64,000 nucleotides of DNA from Aerosticca soli. Its GTDB lineage: Bacteria; Pseudomonadota; Gammaproteobacteria; Xanthomonadales; Rhodanobacteraceae. The notes under the pieces were generated by a model. It saw only the letters and a list, made by a program, of their open reading frames with translations. It had not been told where the DNA came from and searched no databases. Made by a program: the position numbers and the translations under genes. Below are positions 55,972-64,000 of the stretch, piece by piece; the stretch's first letter is position 1; each line of letters opens with the position of its first letter. The stretch covers positions 1,883,001-1,947,000 of the forward strand of contig NZ_AP018560.1 of the NCBI RefSeq assembly GCF_003967035.1, read 5' to 3'.

Positions 55972-56754
55972 ATGGCCTACCGCAATCTGGCGATCGAGCA
56001 GCGCGGCGCGGTGCGCACGATCACCGTCAACCGCCCCGACAAGCTCAATGCGCTCAACCGCGACACGCTCAATGAACTGACCATCGCCTTCGGCCAGGCC
56101 GCGCAGGACGACGCGGTGCGCGCGGTGGTGCTGACCGGTGCGGGCGACAAGGCCTTCGTCGCCGGTGCCGACATCGCCGAGATGCACGCCTACACGCCCG
56201 CGCAGGCGCAGGCTTTTTCGCGCGCCGGACAACGGCTGATGAGCACCATCGAGCGGCTCGGCAAGCCGGTCGTCGCGCGCATCCAGGGCTTCGCGCTGGG
56301 CGGCGGCATGGAACTGGCGATGGCCTGCCATCTGCGCGTGGCTGGCGAGAAGGCGAAGTTCGGCCAGCCGGAAATCAATCTCGGCCTGATCCCCGGTTTC
56401 GGCGGCACCCAGCGCCTGCTGCGCCTGGCCGGCCGCAGCGCCACGCTCGAGCTGTGTCTGACCGGCGCGATGATTTCCGCATCGCGCGCGTACGAGCTCG
56501 GCATCGTCAACCGCGTGGTGGCCCCCGAGGCCCTGGACGAGACGGTGAACGCGCTCGCCGACCAGCTCGCCGCCGCCGCGCCGCTGGCCGCCGCCGGCAT
56601 CCTCGATGCGGTGCTGCAGGGGGGCGAGACCGCGCTCGACCAAGGCCTGGAATTCGAAACGCAGACGTTCGCGCTGATGTTCGCGAGCCAGGACATGCGC
56701 GAAGGCACATCCGCGTTCCTGGAAAAACGCAAGGCCGCGTTCAGGGGCGCTTGA
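55972..56754 (+). CDS. Enoyl-CoA hydratase/isomerase
   Basis: Crotonase-fold enzyme of 260 residues, hydrating 2-enoyl-CoA in beta-oxidation or a related pathway. The oxyanion-hole loops AFVAGADIAEMHAY (60-73) and FALGGGMELAMAC (106-118) are present. Both catalytic glutamates are conserved: one in FGQPEINLG, the other in TLELCLTG. It is monocistronic, divergent from the FKBP gene. No dehydrogenase partner lies beside it, so substrate specificity is open. Confidence 0.93.
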   Translation: MAYRNLAIEQRGAVRTITVNRPDKLNALNRDTLNELTIAFGQAAQDDAVRAVVLTGAGDKAFVAGADIAEMHAYTPAQAQAFSRAGQRLMSTIERLGKPVVARIQGFALGGGMELAMACHLRVAGEKAKFGQPEINLGLIPGFGGTQRLLRLAGRSATLELCLTGAMISASRAYELGIVNRVVAPEALDETVNALADQLAAAAPLAAAGILDAVLQGGETALDQGLEFETQTFALMFASQDMREGTSAFLEKRKAAFRGA

Positions 56755-56801
56755 TCGAATCCCCGGGCATCCACCGGCCGGGGAGATGCCCGAGGCGTGC
56801 G

Positions 56802-57722
56802 CTAGTGCTGCGAGCCGCGGTACTTCTTCTCGCCCGCGGTGACGGCGATGTCCAGCCGGTTCTCCGGCGGCGCCAGCGGACAGGTGGCGAACGGCGTGAA
56901 GGCGCACGGCGGGTTGTAGGCGCGGTTGAAGTCCAGCACCACCTTGCCCGGCTTATCGAGGCCACCGGCCGGCAACGCGGCGTAGAGGAAGCGCGCGGCG
57001 CCGTAGGTCTCCTTGCCGGAGGTGCGGTCGGCAAAGACGAAAAACAGCTCGCCGCCGGGCTCTTCCTGGTAGGGCAACAGCTCAAAGCGCCGTCCGTCAC
57101 GCTCGAACACCGCGCGCCCAGGCACCGCAACCTTGTCGATGGTACCGAGCGCGGTGCCGATCTCGAGCCTGTGCGGCGGCACGAACGGCTCCCAGTCGGC
57201 CTCGATGCGCCAGGCCGGATCGGCCGGGTAGTAGTCCAGGCCGAGGAAGTGCGTGCGCGTCGCGGCGTTGGCGTCCTTGACGCGCAGCGCCTTGCGGCCA
57301 TCGCGGTCGATCACGTAGAAGCTCGCGCTGCCGAAGGCCACCGTGGTCGGCTGGGGCGCACGGCCGTCGTCGATGAGCTCGGCCTCGCGTAGCGGCTTGC
57401 CGTCGATGCTGGCTGCGACGCCCTCGGCGAGCGCGATGCGCACGCGTCCGTCCGCAGCCAGCGTGACCACGCCCAGATGCTCGGGACCGACCGGCAGCAC
57501 GATGTCATTGTCGGCGGCGTGCCCCACGCGGTTGGCGCCGGCCTCGAGCCATGCGAGTCCGACCAGACTGAGCCAGCCGTCCGGTGCCGTGAGTCGCACC
57601 AGGCGTTCGCGCTGCCAGGCGCGGGTCTCCGCGGCGAAATCGGTACCGGCGCTGGAGGCAAAGGCGGGCATGAAGGCGACTCCGAACGACAACAGGGAAA
57701 ACAGCCAGCGGCGGCTACGCAT
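56802..57722 (-). CDS. DUF1684 exported protein
   Basis: A 306-residue protein with a signal peptide (RWLFSLLSFGVAFMPAFASSAG). The conserved DUF1684 blocks are RLTAPDGWLSLVGLAWLEAGANRVG and DFNRAYNPPCAFTPFATCPLAPPENRL near the C terminus, with the PPCAF...TCPLP cysteine pair. The biochemical role of this family is unknown; it is common in Gram-negative bacteria and archaea. ATG 57722 is used, and ATG 57731 adds three residues. Confidence 0.85.
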   Translation of the reverse strand: MRSRRWLFSLLSFGVAFMPAFASSAGTDFAAETRAWQRERLVRLTAPDGWLSLVGLAWLEAGANRVGHAADNDIVLPVGPEHLGVVTLAADGRVRIALAEGVAASIDGKPLREAELIDDGRAPQPTTVAFGSASFYVIDRDGRKALRVKDANAATRTHFLGLDYYPADPAWRIEADWEPFVPPHRLEIGTALGTIDKVAVPGRAVFERDGRRFELLPYQEEPGGELFFVFADRTSGKETYGAARFLYAALPAGGLDKPGKVVLDFNRAYNPPCAFTPFATCPLAPPENRLDIAVTAGEKKYRGSQH

Positions 57723-57799
57723 GCGGACCATCCGTGCATCGCAGTGGGTTTGGCAGTATGGACGTCCAGACGTCCGCTGGCAATGCGGGCGACAGGCGC

Positions 57800-59605
57800 T
57801 CAGCGACCGCGCAGGAACAGCCGGTCGAGTTCGGCCAGGCCGAGTTCGGTCCAGGTCGGGCGGCCGTGATTGCACTGTCCGGAACGCTCGGTGGCCTCCA
57901 TCTCGCGCAGCAGCGCATTCATCTCGGGAAGGGTGAGGCGCCGCCCCGCGCGCACCGAGCCGTGACAGGCCAGCGTGGCGAGGAGTGCGTTTTCCCATTC
58001 CTCGAGCCGGCGCGAGCTGCCGTGCTGGGCAAGCTCGGCGAGCACGGCGCGGGTGAGTTCGGCCACATCCGCACCTTCCAGCAAGGCCGGGATGCGCCGC
58101 ACCACAACCGAGGTCGGCCCGCCGCGCGAGAGTTCCAGGCCCCAGGCGGCCAGCGATTCGGCGTGCTCCTCGGCGGCAGCGGCCTCGCGCGCGCTCACCG
58201 CGAGCGTGACCGGCACCAGCAGCAACTGCGAGCGCAGGCCGGTGCCACTACGCGCGGCCTTGAGCTTCTCGTAAGTGATGCGCTCGTGGGCGGCGTGCAT
58301 GTCGACCAGCACCAGACCACGGGCGTTCTCGGCGAGGATGTAGATGCCCTTGAGCTGGGCGATGGCGAAGCCGAGCGGCGGCGTGTCTTCCGGCGTCGAG
58401 GCGACCACGGCACGTGCCGGGGCGGCTGCGGACTCGCCGAGCAGGGCGGCATAGGCGCCGAGCGGATCCTCGCGCACACCGAGCGCCAGGCGACTCTGGC
58501 CGTCCGCCTGCGGCCACGATCGCATGGGCGCCGCCGATGCCGCGCCGCCGACCGCCATGCGCAGCGTGCCCTCGTCCTGCGGCACCGCGGCAGGCACCCG
58601 CCCCGCGCGGGTCTGAGCCAACGCCTCGTGCAGGCTGCGGAACAGGAAATCGTGCACCAGCCGCTGCTCGCGAAAGCGCACCTCGTGCTTGGCCGGATGC
58701 ACGTTGACGTCCACCCCGGCCGGATCGAGTTCGAGATACAGCACGAAGGCCGGCTGGCGACCGTGGAAGAGCACGTCGGCGTAGGCCTGGCGCACCGCGT
58801 GCGTCACCACGCGATCGCGCACGCGGCGGCCATTGACGTAGAAATACTGCGCATCGGCCTGACCGCGCGCGGCGCTCGGCAGGCCGACCCAGCCTGACAG
58901 CCGCAGCCCCGCGGCCGCCTGTTCGATGCGCAGGCTCTGCGCCGGAAACTCCTCGCCGAGCACCGCCGCCACGCGTTCGAACAGCGCCGCCTCGTCGGCC
59001 GCGGCCTTCCACAAACGCACCGGCTTGCCGTTGTGGCCGAGATGGAATGCCACGTCGGCACGCGCCAGCGCGAGCGACTTGACCAGATCGTCGATGTGCG
59101 CGAACTCGGTGCGCTCGGCACGCAGGAACTTGCGTCGCGCCGGCACGTTGTAGAAGAGATCGCGCACTTCGACGCTGGTGCCCGGCGGATGCCGCGCGGG
59201 CCGTACCGGCTGCATGCGACCGCCGTCGACCTCGATGCGGAAGGCCTCTTCGCTGCCGGCCTCGCGGGAGGTGAGCGCAAAGCGCGACACCGCGGCCATG
59301 GAAGCCAGCGCCTCGCCGCGAAAACCCATGCTGGCCACGCGCTCGAGATCGTCGAAGCTGGCGATCTTGCTGGTGGCATGTGCGGCCACCGCGAGCGGCA
59401 ACTGCGCCGCGGCGATGCCGCCGCCATCGTCGCGCACGCGGATCAGGCGCAAACCACCCTGCTCGATCTCCACCTCGATGCGCGTGGCGCCGGCGTCCAG
59501 GCTGTTCTCGACCAGCTCCTTGACCACCGAGGCGGGCCGCTCGATCACCTCGCCGGCGGCGATCTGGTTGACGAGGTCGATGGGCAGGGCGCGGATGGCT
59601 GGCAT
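57800..59605 (-). CDS. mutL: DNA mismatch repair protein MutL, endonuclease-type
   Basis: A 601-residue GHKL ATPase: [27 protein letters not shown] holds the ATP-lid Asn and Glu. The C-terminal domain contains [12 protein letters not shown] (about 433-445), matching the D-Q/M-HA(x)2E(x)4E endonuclease motif, with ACHGSVRAG and GQCNHGRP completing the zinc site. E. coli MutL lacks this motif and uses MutH; this one should nick DNA itself, as in Pseudomonas. It is followed by no miaA inside the window but precedes amiB-tsaE-nnr in the conserved order. Confidence 0.97.
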   Translation of the reverse strand: MPAIRALPIDLVNQIAAGEVIERPASVVKELVENSLDAGATRIEVEIEQGGLRLIRVRDDGGGIAAAQLPLAVAAHATSKIASFDDLERVASMGFRGEALASMAAVSRFALTSREAGSEEAFRIEVDGGRMQPVRPARHPPGTSVEVRDLFYNVPARRKFLRAERTEFAHIDDLVKSLALARADVAFHLGHNGKPVRLWKAAADEAALFERVAAVLGEEFPAQSLRIEQAAAGLRLSGWVGLPSAARGQADAQYFYVNGRRVRDRVVTHAVRQAYADVLFHGRQPAFVLYLELDPAGVDVNVHPAKHEVRFREQRLVHDFLFRSLHEALAQTRAGRVPAAVPQDEGTLRMAVGGAASAAPMRSWPQADGQSRLALGVREDPLGAYAALLGESAAAPARAVVASTPEDTPPLGFAIAQLKGIYILAENARGLVLVDMHAAHERITYEKLKAARSGTGLRSQLLLVPVTLAVSAREAAAAEEHAESLAAWGLELSRGGPTSVVVRRIPALLEGADVAELTRAVLAELAQHGSSRRLEEWENALLATLACHGSVRAGRRLTLPEMNALLREMEATERSGQCNHGRPTWTELGLAELDRLFLRGR

Positions 59606-59656
59606 CCACCAAGCTTAAAGGCGATCCGCGGCCGCGCCCAAGCGCAAGGCGTCTTT

Positions 59657-61213
59657 TCAGCCGGTCGGAATGGCGAGCACGGTGCCCACGCGCACGCTGT
59701 CGCTGCGGATGTTGTTGGCGCTCTTGAGCGCGCCGACGCTGACGCCGTACTGGCGCGCGATGCTGCGCAGGCTTTCGCCACGACCGACGCGATGGAGATC
59801 GCCCACGCCCTGGTCGGCACGCGGCGGCGTGGCGGCCGCCACCGTGGACGCAGTGCCCTCGCCGGCGGATGCGAGCAGGCCGCTGCGGCGGGCCGCCTGC
59901 GCGGCGAACCAGGTGCCGGGCGGCGGCGTGGCGGTGAAGTAGTCCTGGACGCCGCCCATCACCGCCTGCGCCAGTGCGCGCTGATGGGCCGGATCGCGCA
60001 GCTTGCGCTCCTCGGTGGGATTGCTGATGAACGCGGTCTCGACCAGGATCGAGGGCACGTCGGGCGAGCGCAGCACCACGAAGTTGGCGCGCTCGACATA
60101 GCCGCGATGGGTGGGGCCCAGTCGGCCAAGCGCACGCAGCACGTTGCCGGCGATCGCCTCGCTGGCCTGCATCGCATAGCCCTGCTGCATGTCCAGCAGC
60201 ACGGCGGCAAGGCCGTCGTCCTTGTCGTCCAGGGTGACGCCGCCGATCAGGTCGGCGCTGTTTTCGCGGTCGGCCAGCCAGCGCGCCGCCTCGGAGGTCT
60301 TGCCGCGCGGGGAAAGCACCCAGACCGACGAGCCGCGCGCATCGCCGCTGACGTAGGCGTCGGCATGCACCGAAACGAACAGGTCGGCATTCTTGGCGCG
60401 GGCGATCTGATAGCGCCGCTTGAGCGGGATGAAATAGTCGCCGTCGCGGGTCAGCACGGCCTGCATGCCCGGCTGCCGGTTGATCTCCGCGGCCAGCGCA
60501 CGCGCCACCGCCAAGGTGACGTTCTTCTCCAGCGTGCCGCCGGGGCCGTGTGCACCGGGATCCTCGCCGCCATGGCCGGCGTCGATCGCGATCACCACCT
60601 TGCGGTCGCCCTTGAGCAGCAGCGCCGCCTGACGCGTGGTCAGGGTGCCGTTACGCGCGCTGCGCAAGGCGGCGGCGACGGGCGCCGGATCGTCGCGGAC
60701 GGCTGCCGGAGCGGCAGGCGCGGCGGCGGGGCTGGACGACACCGTGGGCGTCGCGTCCGTGCGCGCGGCGGCAGCCATTACAGCGGCGGGAACGTTAGCG
60801 GAAGTCGTCGCCACGGCGCGGCCGGGATAGAGGTCGAGCACCAGCCGATAACCGTGACCGTCCATCGGCCGCAGCACGAAGCTCTTGGGTTGCGTACCCG
60901 GCCGCACCTCGACCTCGAGACGCAGGCGATCGCCCTGCTGCCCGCTGCGCAGACCGCGGTAGAGGCCGGTCGGTGCGGGCGCGGTGAAGCCGCGGCCGGC
61001 ACGGCTGGCGGGCAGTTCGAGCACGACGCCGGCATCGCGTGGGTCGGAGACCACCTCGGCGGGGCCGGAAAGGTCGAACACGACGCGGGTGTAGGCCGGA
61101 CCCGCCCAGGCGCGTGCGGCCTGGATCTCGGCCGCGGAGGCGGCAGGGCTGGACAAGGCCAGCACGGCGGCCAGCCCGATCGATCGCCCCCAACGTGTCC
61201 GCAACGCGCCCAT
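59657..61213 (-). CDS. amiB: N-acetylmuramoyl-L-alanine amidase with AMIN and LysM domains
   Basis: A 518-residue exported hydrolase: signal peptide ending SAA (about 1-28), AMIN domain (about 30-130), Ala/Pro-rich linker, amidase_3 catalytic domain starting VIAIDAGHGGEDPGAHG with zinc residues in HGG, LEKN and SVHAD, and a C-terminal LysM (HRVGRGESLRSIARQYGVSVGALKSANNI). It splits daughter-cell peptidoglycan. The amiB name follows position between tsaE and mutL and the LysM; amiC is the alternative name used in relatives. The 139 bp before it include a 7-bp stem hairpin (61285-61308). Confidence 0.93.
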   Translation of the reverse strand: MGALRTRWGRSIGLAAVLALSSPAASAAEIQAARAWAGPAYTRVVFDLSGPAEVVSDPRDAGVVLELPASRAGRGFTAPAPTGLYRGLRSGQQGDRLRLEVEVRPGTQPKSFVLRPMDGHGYRLVLDLYPGRAVATTSANVPAAVMAAAARTDATPTVSSSPAAAPAAPAAVRDDPAPVAAALRSARNGTLTTRQAALLLKGDRKVVIAIDAGHGGEDPGAHGPGGTLEKNVTLAVARALAAEINRQPGMQAVLTRDGDYFIPLKRRYQIARAKNADLFVSVHADAYVSGDARGSSVWVLSPRGKTSEAARWLADRENSADLIGGVTLDDKDDGLAAVLLDMQQGYAMQASEAIAGNVLRALGRLGPTHRGYVERANFVVLRSPDVPSILVETAFISNPTEERKLRDPAHQRALAQAVMGGVQDYFTATPPPGTWFAAQAARRSGLLASAGEGTASTVAAATPPRADQGVGDLHRVGRGESLRSIARQYGVSVGALKSANNIRSDSVRVGTVLAIPTG

Positions 61214-61352
61214 GACGCGGATTGAACGCCAGCCCGCGAGCGTTTGCAAGCGCGTTTTTTCAAGGATATCCAAAGCCTGCGTAACCTTGGTGAGAGTCCG
61301 GACCAAGGCTTGCCGGTAAAAGCCGGTTACACGGGCTGGTTTCGCAAGGAAC

Positions 61353-61841
61353 TCAGCCCGCACCCGCCAGGCCGCCGGCGCATTCCCCCAGCCGCGCCAG
61401 CACCCGCGCACCACGGGGACTGGCCGCCTGCAGCGATGCGCGACGTCCACCGCCCGCATGCACCAGCCGCACGCGCAGATCTGGCGGCGGCAATGCGCCC
61501 TCGCCATGCTCGGGCCATTCGACCAGCACGAGCGCCGCAGGCTCGCTCAGCGCGTCCAGTCCCAGCCAGGCGAGCTCGCCGGGGTCGGCGATGCGGTAGA
61601 GGTCCAGATGCCAGGCGGTGCCGGTCGGCAGCGCATAGGATTCGACCAGGCTGTAGGTCGGGCTCTTGATCCGCCCGCCGACGCCGAGCGCGGTCAGCAG
61701 GGCGCGCACGAGATGGGTCTTGCCGGCGCCGAGCTCGCCGCTCAGCAGCACCACCAGTCCGCCATCCAAGGCCCGGGCCAGCGCCTCGGCGAGCGCCGTG
61801 GTGGCGGCCGGATCGGGCAGCTCGATCTCGAGCGTGTTCAT
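61353..61841 (-). CDS. tsaE: tRNA threonylcarbamoyladenosine biosynthesis ATPase TsaE
   Basis: A 162-residue P-loop ATPase of the TsaB-TsaD-TsaE complex making t6A37 in ANN-reading tRNAs. Walker A is SGELGAGKTHLVRALL (about 34-49), followed by KSPTYSLVESY and DLYRI (switch region), then LVLVEWPEH. The ATG overlaps the nnr stop by 4 bp. The queG-nnr-tsaE-amiB-mutL block is a conserved gammaproteobacterial neighbourhood. Confidence 0.96.
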   Translation of the reverse strand: MNTLEIELPDPAATTALAEALARALDGGLVVLLSGELGAGKTHLVRALLTALGVGGRIKSPTYSLVESYALPTGTAWHLDLYRIADPGELAWLGLDALSEPAALVLVEWPEHGEGALPPPDLRVRLVHAGGGRRASLQAASPRGARVLARLGECAGGLAGAG

Positions 61842-63325
61842 GTGCTCGGCGCCCCGTTGAGAAGCCGGCGCAGCGGCAGCAGCAAATCGCTGGCGATGAG
61901 CCCGCGCTCGCCGGCCTCGGCCGCCGCCAAGTCGCCGGCGCGGGCATGCAGACCCACGCCCAGGCAGGCGGCCTGCCAGGGCGTGAGGTGCTGGGCGAGC
62001 AGCGCGGCGATGACCCCGGTCAGGAGATCGCCCATGCCGCCCGAGGCCATGCCCGGATTGCCCCACGGGCACACGGCGAGCCGGCCGTCCGGGGCGGCGA
62101 TCAGGCTGCCGGCGCCCTTCAGCACCACCACCGCCTGGTAGCGCGCGGCCAACGCACGCGCCGCGGCGAAACGGTCGGCCTGCACCTCGGCGACGTCGCC
62201 GCCGAGCAGGCGCGCGGCCTCACCCGGATGCGGCGTCAATACCGCCGGCTGGGTAAACCGGCGCGGCGCTCGCGCCAGCAGGTTGAGCCCGTCGGCATCG
62301 AGTACCAGCGGCTTGCCGCTGTCGAGCGCGGTGAGCCACAGCGCATGGCCCCAGGCGCCCTGCCCCAGCCCCGGCCCCACTGCCAGTGTGGTGGCGCGGG
62401 CCAGCAGCGGGCCGAGCTCGGACACGCCCTCGACCGCGTGCGCCATCAGCTCCGGGCGGGCGGCGTTGAGGGCGGACAGGTGCGCACCGCGGGTGGCCAC
62501 GCTGACCAGCCCGGCACCACACCGCAACGCGGCCTCGCCGCACAGGCGGATCGCCCCGGCGGTGCCGTGTTCGCCACCGACCGCGAGCACGTGACCGTTG
62601 TCGCCCTTGTGCGCATCGCGCGCGCGCGGCGGCAGCCCGGCGCTCGCCAACAACCGCGCATCCGGCGCCAGAGCCTCGCGCAGCGCTGCCGGCAGGGCGA
62701 GATCGTCCAGCCATACCGGGCCGGTGTGGGCCGGCGCGGCGCCGGTATAGAGCCCGCGCTTGGCGACGATGAAGGTGACGGTGAGCGCCGCGCGCACCGC
62801 CGGTCCCGGCACCTCGCCGGTGTCGGCATTCACCCCGGAAGGCACGTCCAGCGCCAGCACCGGCGCGCCGTGCGCGGCGAGCGCCTGGACCAGCGCCGCC
62901 GCCTCGCCTTCCAGTGCTCGCTTGAGTCCGGTGCCGAACAGGGCATCGACGATCACCTCGACCTCGGGCAGCGACATGCCGAGCTGCCATCGCACGGGCG
63001 TCAGGCCGGCCTCCACACAGGCGGCGCGCGCGCGGCCCGCATCGCCGCTGGCCGGCGCGGCGAGCTCGATGAGGGTCACCTCCAGGCCACGGTCGCAGGC
63101 CAGGGCGGCGAGCTGGTAGCCGTCGCCCCCGTTGTTGCCCGGGCCGCAACACACCAGCAGCCGGCGCGCCTGCGGCCAACGACCGAGCAATGCCGCGAAC
63201 GCCGCGCTGGCGGCACGGCGCATCAGCGTGTAGCCCGGCATGCCGAAGGCTTCGCTCGCACGCCGATCGAGCATACGTGCCTGCTCGACGGTGTAGAGAT
63301 CCAGGTCGGCCCGGTCGATCTGCAT
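61838..63325 (-). CDS. nnr: Bifunctional NAD(P)H-hydrate repair enzyme
   Basis: The N-terminal NAD(P)HX epimerase domain (1-220, CCGPGNNGGDGYQLA and VDALFGTGLKR) is fused to a C-terminal ribokinase-like ADP-dependent dehydratase (220-495, HKGDNGHVLAVGGEHGTAGA, AVLTPHPGEAARL, WGNPGMASGGMGDLLTGVI). It repairs damaged NADH/NADPH. The start is taken at 63325 because AAAGGG lies about ten bases upstream; an in-frame ATG three codons earlier overlaps that site. The 495-residue length is normal. Confidence 0.95.
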   Translation of the reverse strand: MQIDRADLDLYTVEQARMLDRRASEAFGMPGYTLMRRAASAAFAALLGRWPQARRLLVCCGPGNNGGDGYQLAALACDRGLEVTLIELAAPASGDAGRARAACVEAGLTPVRWQLGMSLPEVEVIVDALFGTGLKRALEGEAAALVQALAAHGAPVLALDVPSGVNADTGEVPGPAVRAALTVTFIVAKRGLYTGAAPAHTGPVWLDDLALPAALREALAPDARLLASAGLPPRARDAHKGDNGHVLAVGGEHGTAGAIRLCGEAALRCGAGLVSVATRGAHLSALNAARPELMAHAVEGVSELGPLLARATTLAVGPGLGQGAWGHALWLTALDSGKPLVLDADGLNLLARAPRRFTQPAVLTPHPGEAARLLGGDVAEVQADRFAAARALAARYQAVVVLKGAGSLIAAPDGRLAVCPWGNPGMASGGMGDLLTGVIAALLAQHLTPWQAACLGVGLHARAGDLAAAEAGERGLIASDLLLPLRRLLNGAPST

Positions 63326-63436
63326 GGCAAGCATCCCTTTACGAAGACTGCCGGCCATTCTCGGCCCAAGCCGGCCCGGGATGAAGTGGAAAACGCCAAC
63401 GACCGCCGCGGCGGCGCCACCACTACAATGGCCGCC

Positions 63437-64000
63437 ATGTCCGCCATGCCGCCCGATTACGCCGCGCTCGCCCGCGACATCAAGCAGTGGGCGCGCGAAC
63501 TCGGCTTTGCCGCGGCAGGCATCAGCGATGTCGAGCTCGAAGAGGACGAGCGGCACCTGGAAGGCTGGCTGGCCGAGGGCCTGCACGGCGCGATGGATTA
63601 CATGGCACGCCACGGCCGCAAGCGCAGCCGGCCGGCCGAGTTGCAGCCGGGCACGCGGCGGGTGATCAGCGTGCGCATGGATTACCTGCCGGCGCAGGCG
63701 CGCGATCCGTGGCAGGTGCTCGGCGATGGAGAGCTCGCCTACGTCGCCCGCTATGCGCTCGGCCGCGACTACCACAAGCTGATGCGCAGCCGGCTGCAGC
63801 GGCTGGCCGAACGCATCCAGGCGGCGATCGGCCCGTTCGGTCACCGGGTTTTCGTCGACTCGGCGCCGGTGCTGGAAAAGGCGCTGGCCCGCCATGCGGG
63901 GCTGGGCTGGATCGGCAAGCACACGCTGTTGATTGATCGCCGCGCGGGCTCGTATTTCTTCCTGGGCGAGCTTTACACCGACCTGCCGCTGCCGGTGGAC
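63437..64000 (+). CDS. queG: Epoxyqueuosine reductase QueG, cut by right window edge
   Basis: The first 188 residues of the cobalamin- and [4Fe-4S]-dependent reductase that makes queuosine from epoxyqueuosine in tRNA. DIKQWARELGFAAAGISD, then YMARHGRKRSRPAELQPGTRRVISVRMDYLPA, and YALGRDYHKLMRSRLQRL followed by VDSAPVLEKALARHAGLGWIGKHTLL are diagnostic. The iron-sulfur cysteines lie beyond the edge. Starts at 63428, 63437 and 63446 are in one frame; 63437 gives the best match to relatives. A TACAAT at 63424-63429 could be its -10, in which case the mRNA would be nearly leaderless. Divergent from nnr. Confidence 0.92.
   Translation, partial: MSAMPPDYAALARDIKQWARELGFAAAGISDVELEEDERHLEGWLAEGLHGAMDYMARHGRKRSRPAELQPGTRRVISVRMDYLPAQARDPWQVLGDGELAYVARYALGRDYHKLMRSRLQRLAERIQAAIGPFGHRVFVDSAPVLEKALARHAGLGWIGKHTLLIDRRAGSYFFLGELYTDLPLPVD

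Noticed and set aside
61285-61308. 7-bp hairpin between tsaE and amiB as a terminator
   Set aside because: Loop of ten, no T-run on the minus strand, and amiB needs transcription through or from this point; left as a note under amiB.

Overview
The window is a GC-rich (roughly two thirds to 70% G+C by eye) chromosomal segment of a gammaproteobacterium, most likely Xanthomonadales and probably the Rhodanobacteraceae side of that order. The evidence is gene content and order: methionine synthase split into two adjacent genes, an opsX/kdkA pair for a phosphorylated-Kdo lipopolysaccharide core, a solitary lipid-A-synthase N-terminal-domain protein, and a ubiG-gph-squalene-synthase-like run. These are combined with gammaproteobacterial housekeeping blocks (ispH-lspA-ileS-ribF-murJ beside rpsT; rpsP-rimM-trmD-rplS; mutL-amiB-tsaE-nnr beside queG). 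Almost every base is coding, most neighbours overlap by 4 bp (ATGA), and there is no prophage, CRISPR array or plasmid function.

Layout. 1-2.7 kb (minus): ubiG, gph, a squalene-synthase-like protein and folE2 (cut by the window edge). 2.8-10.1 kb: a glycine-zipper lipoprotein-like gene, then ispH, lspA, ileS, ribF and murJ on the minus strand, with rpsT and its terminator opposite. 10.7-16.8 kb: acyl-CoA dehydrogenase, then an ArsR-methyltransferase fusion regulator leading the split metH. 16.9-24.7 kb: LAB_N protein, tRNA-Val(CAC), then the minor-pilin operon fimT-pilV-pilW-pilX-pilY1-pilE; most of pilY1 is clearly AT-richer than its surroundings. 24.8-28.7 kb: tRNA-Thr(CGT), a phospholipase-D/cardiolipin-synthase-like gene, fadD with a palindrome inside its promoter, and a PilZ protein. 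28.7-29.2 kb is the only gene-free stretch over 300 bp. 29.2-35.4 kb: scpA-scpB-rluB, then ybdL-yafV and a CPA2-type antiporter on the minus strand.

35.6-41.7 kb is a small carbohydrate locus: secreted GH31 glycosidase, six-hairpin glycosidase, and a GPH/SLC45-like sugar transporter. 41.7-44.3 kb: a metallo-beta-lactamase-fold protein overlapping kdkA, divergent from opsX. 44.3-47.3 kb: an unknown 122-residue protein and an MHS-type transporter gene broken by a complete IS5-group insertion sequence with clean inverted repeats and a 4-bp target duplication. 47.4-51.1 kb: rplS-trmD-rimM-rpsP and ffh (minus). 51.2-57.7 kb: CcsA-like protein, radA, sulfurtransferase, NUDIX CoA hydrolase, DUF1289, FKBP isomerase, enoyl-CoA hydratase, DUF1684. 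57.8-64 kb: mutL, amiB, tsaE, nnr, and divergent queG cut by the right edge.

The window is mostly core genome. The parts that deserve attention are the ArsR-methyltransferase/metH operon with an adjacent palindrome, the divergent and cysteine-rich PilY1, the unusually long prepilin leaders, the squalene-synthase-like protein lacking its first aspartate-rich motif inside a ubiquinone-linked operon, the metallo-beta-lactamase-fold protein coupled to kdkA, and the recent IS5 disruption. I saw no unmistakable new multi-gene system.
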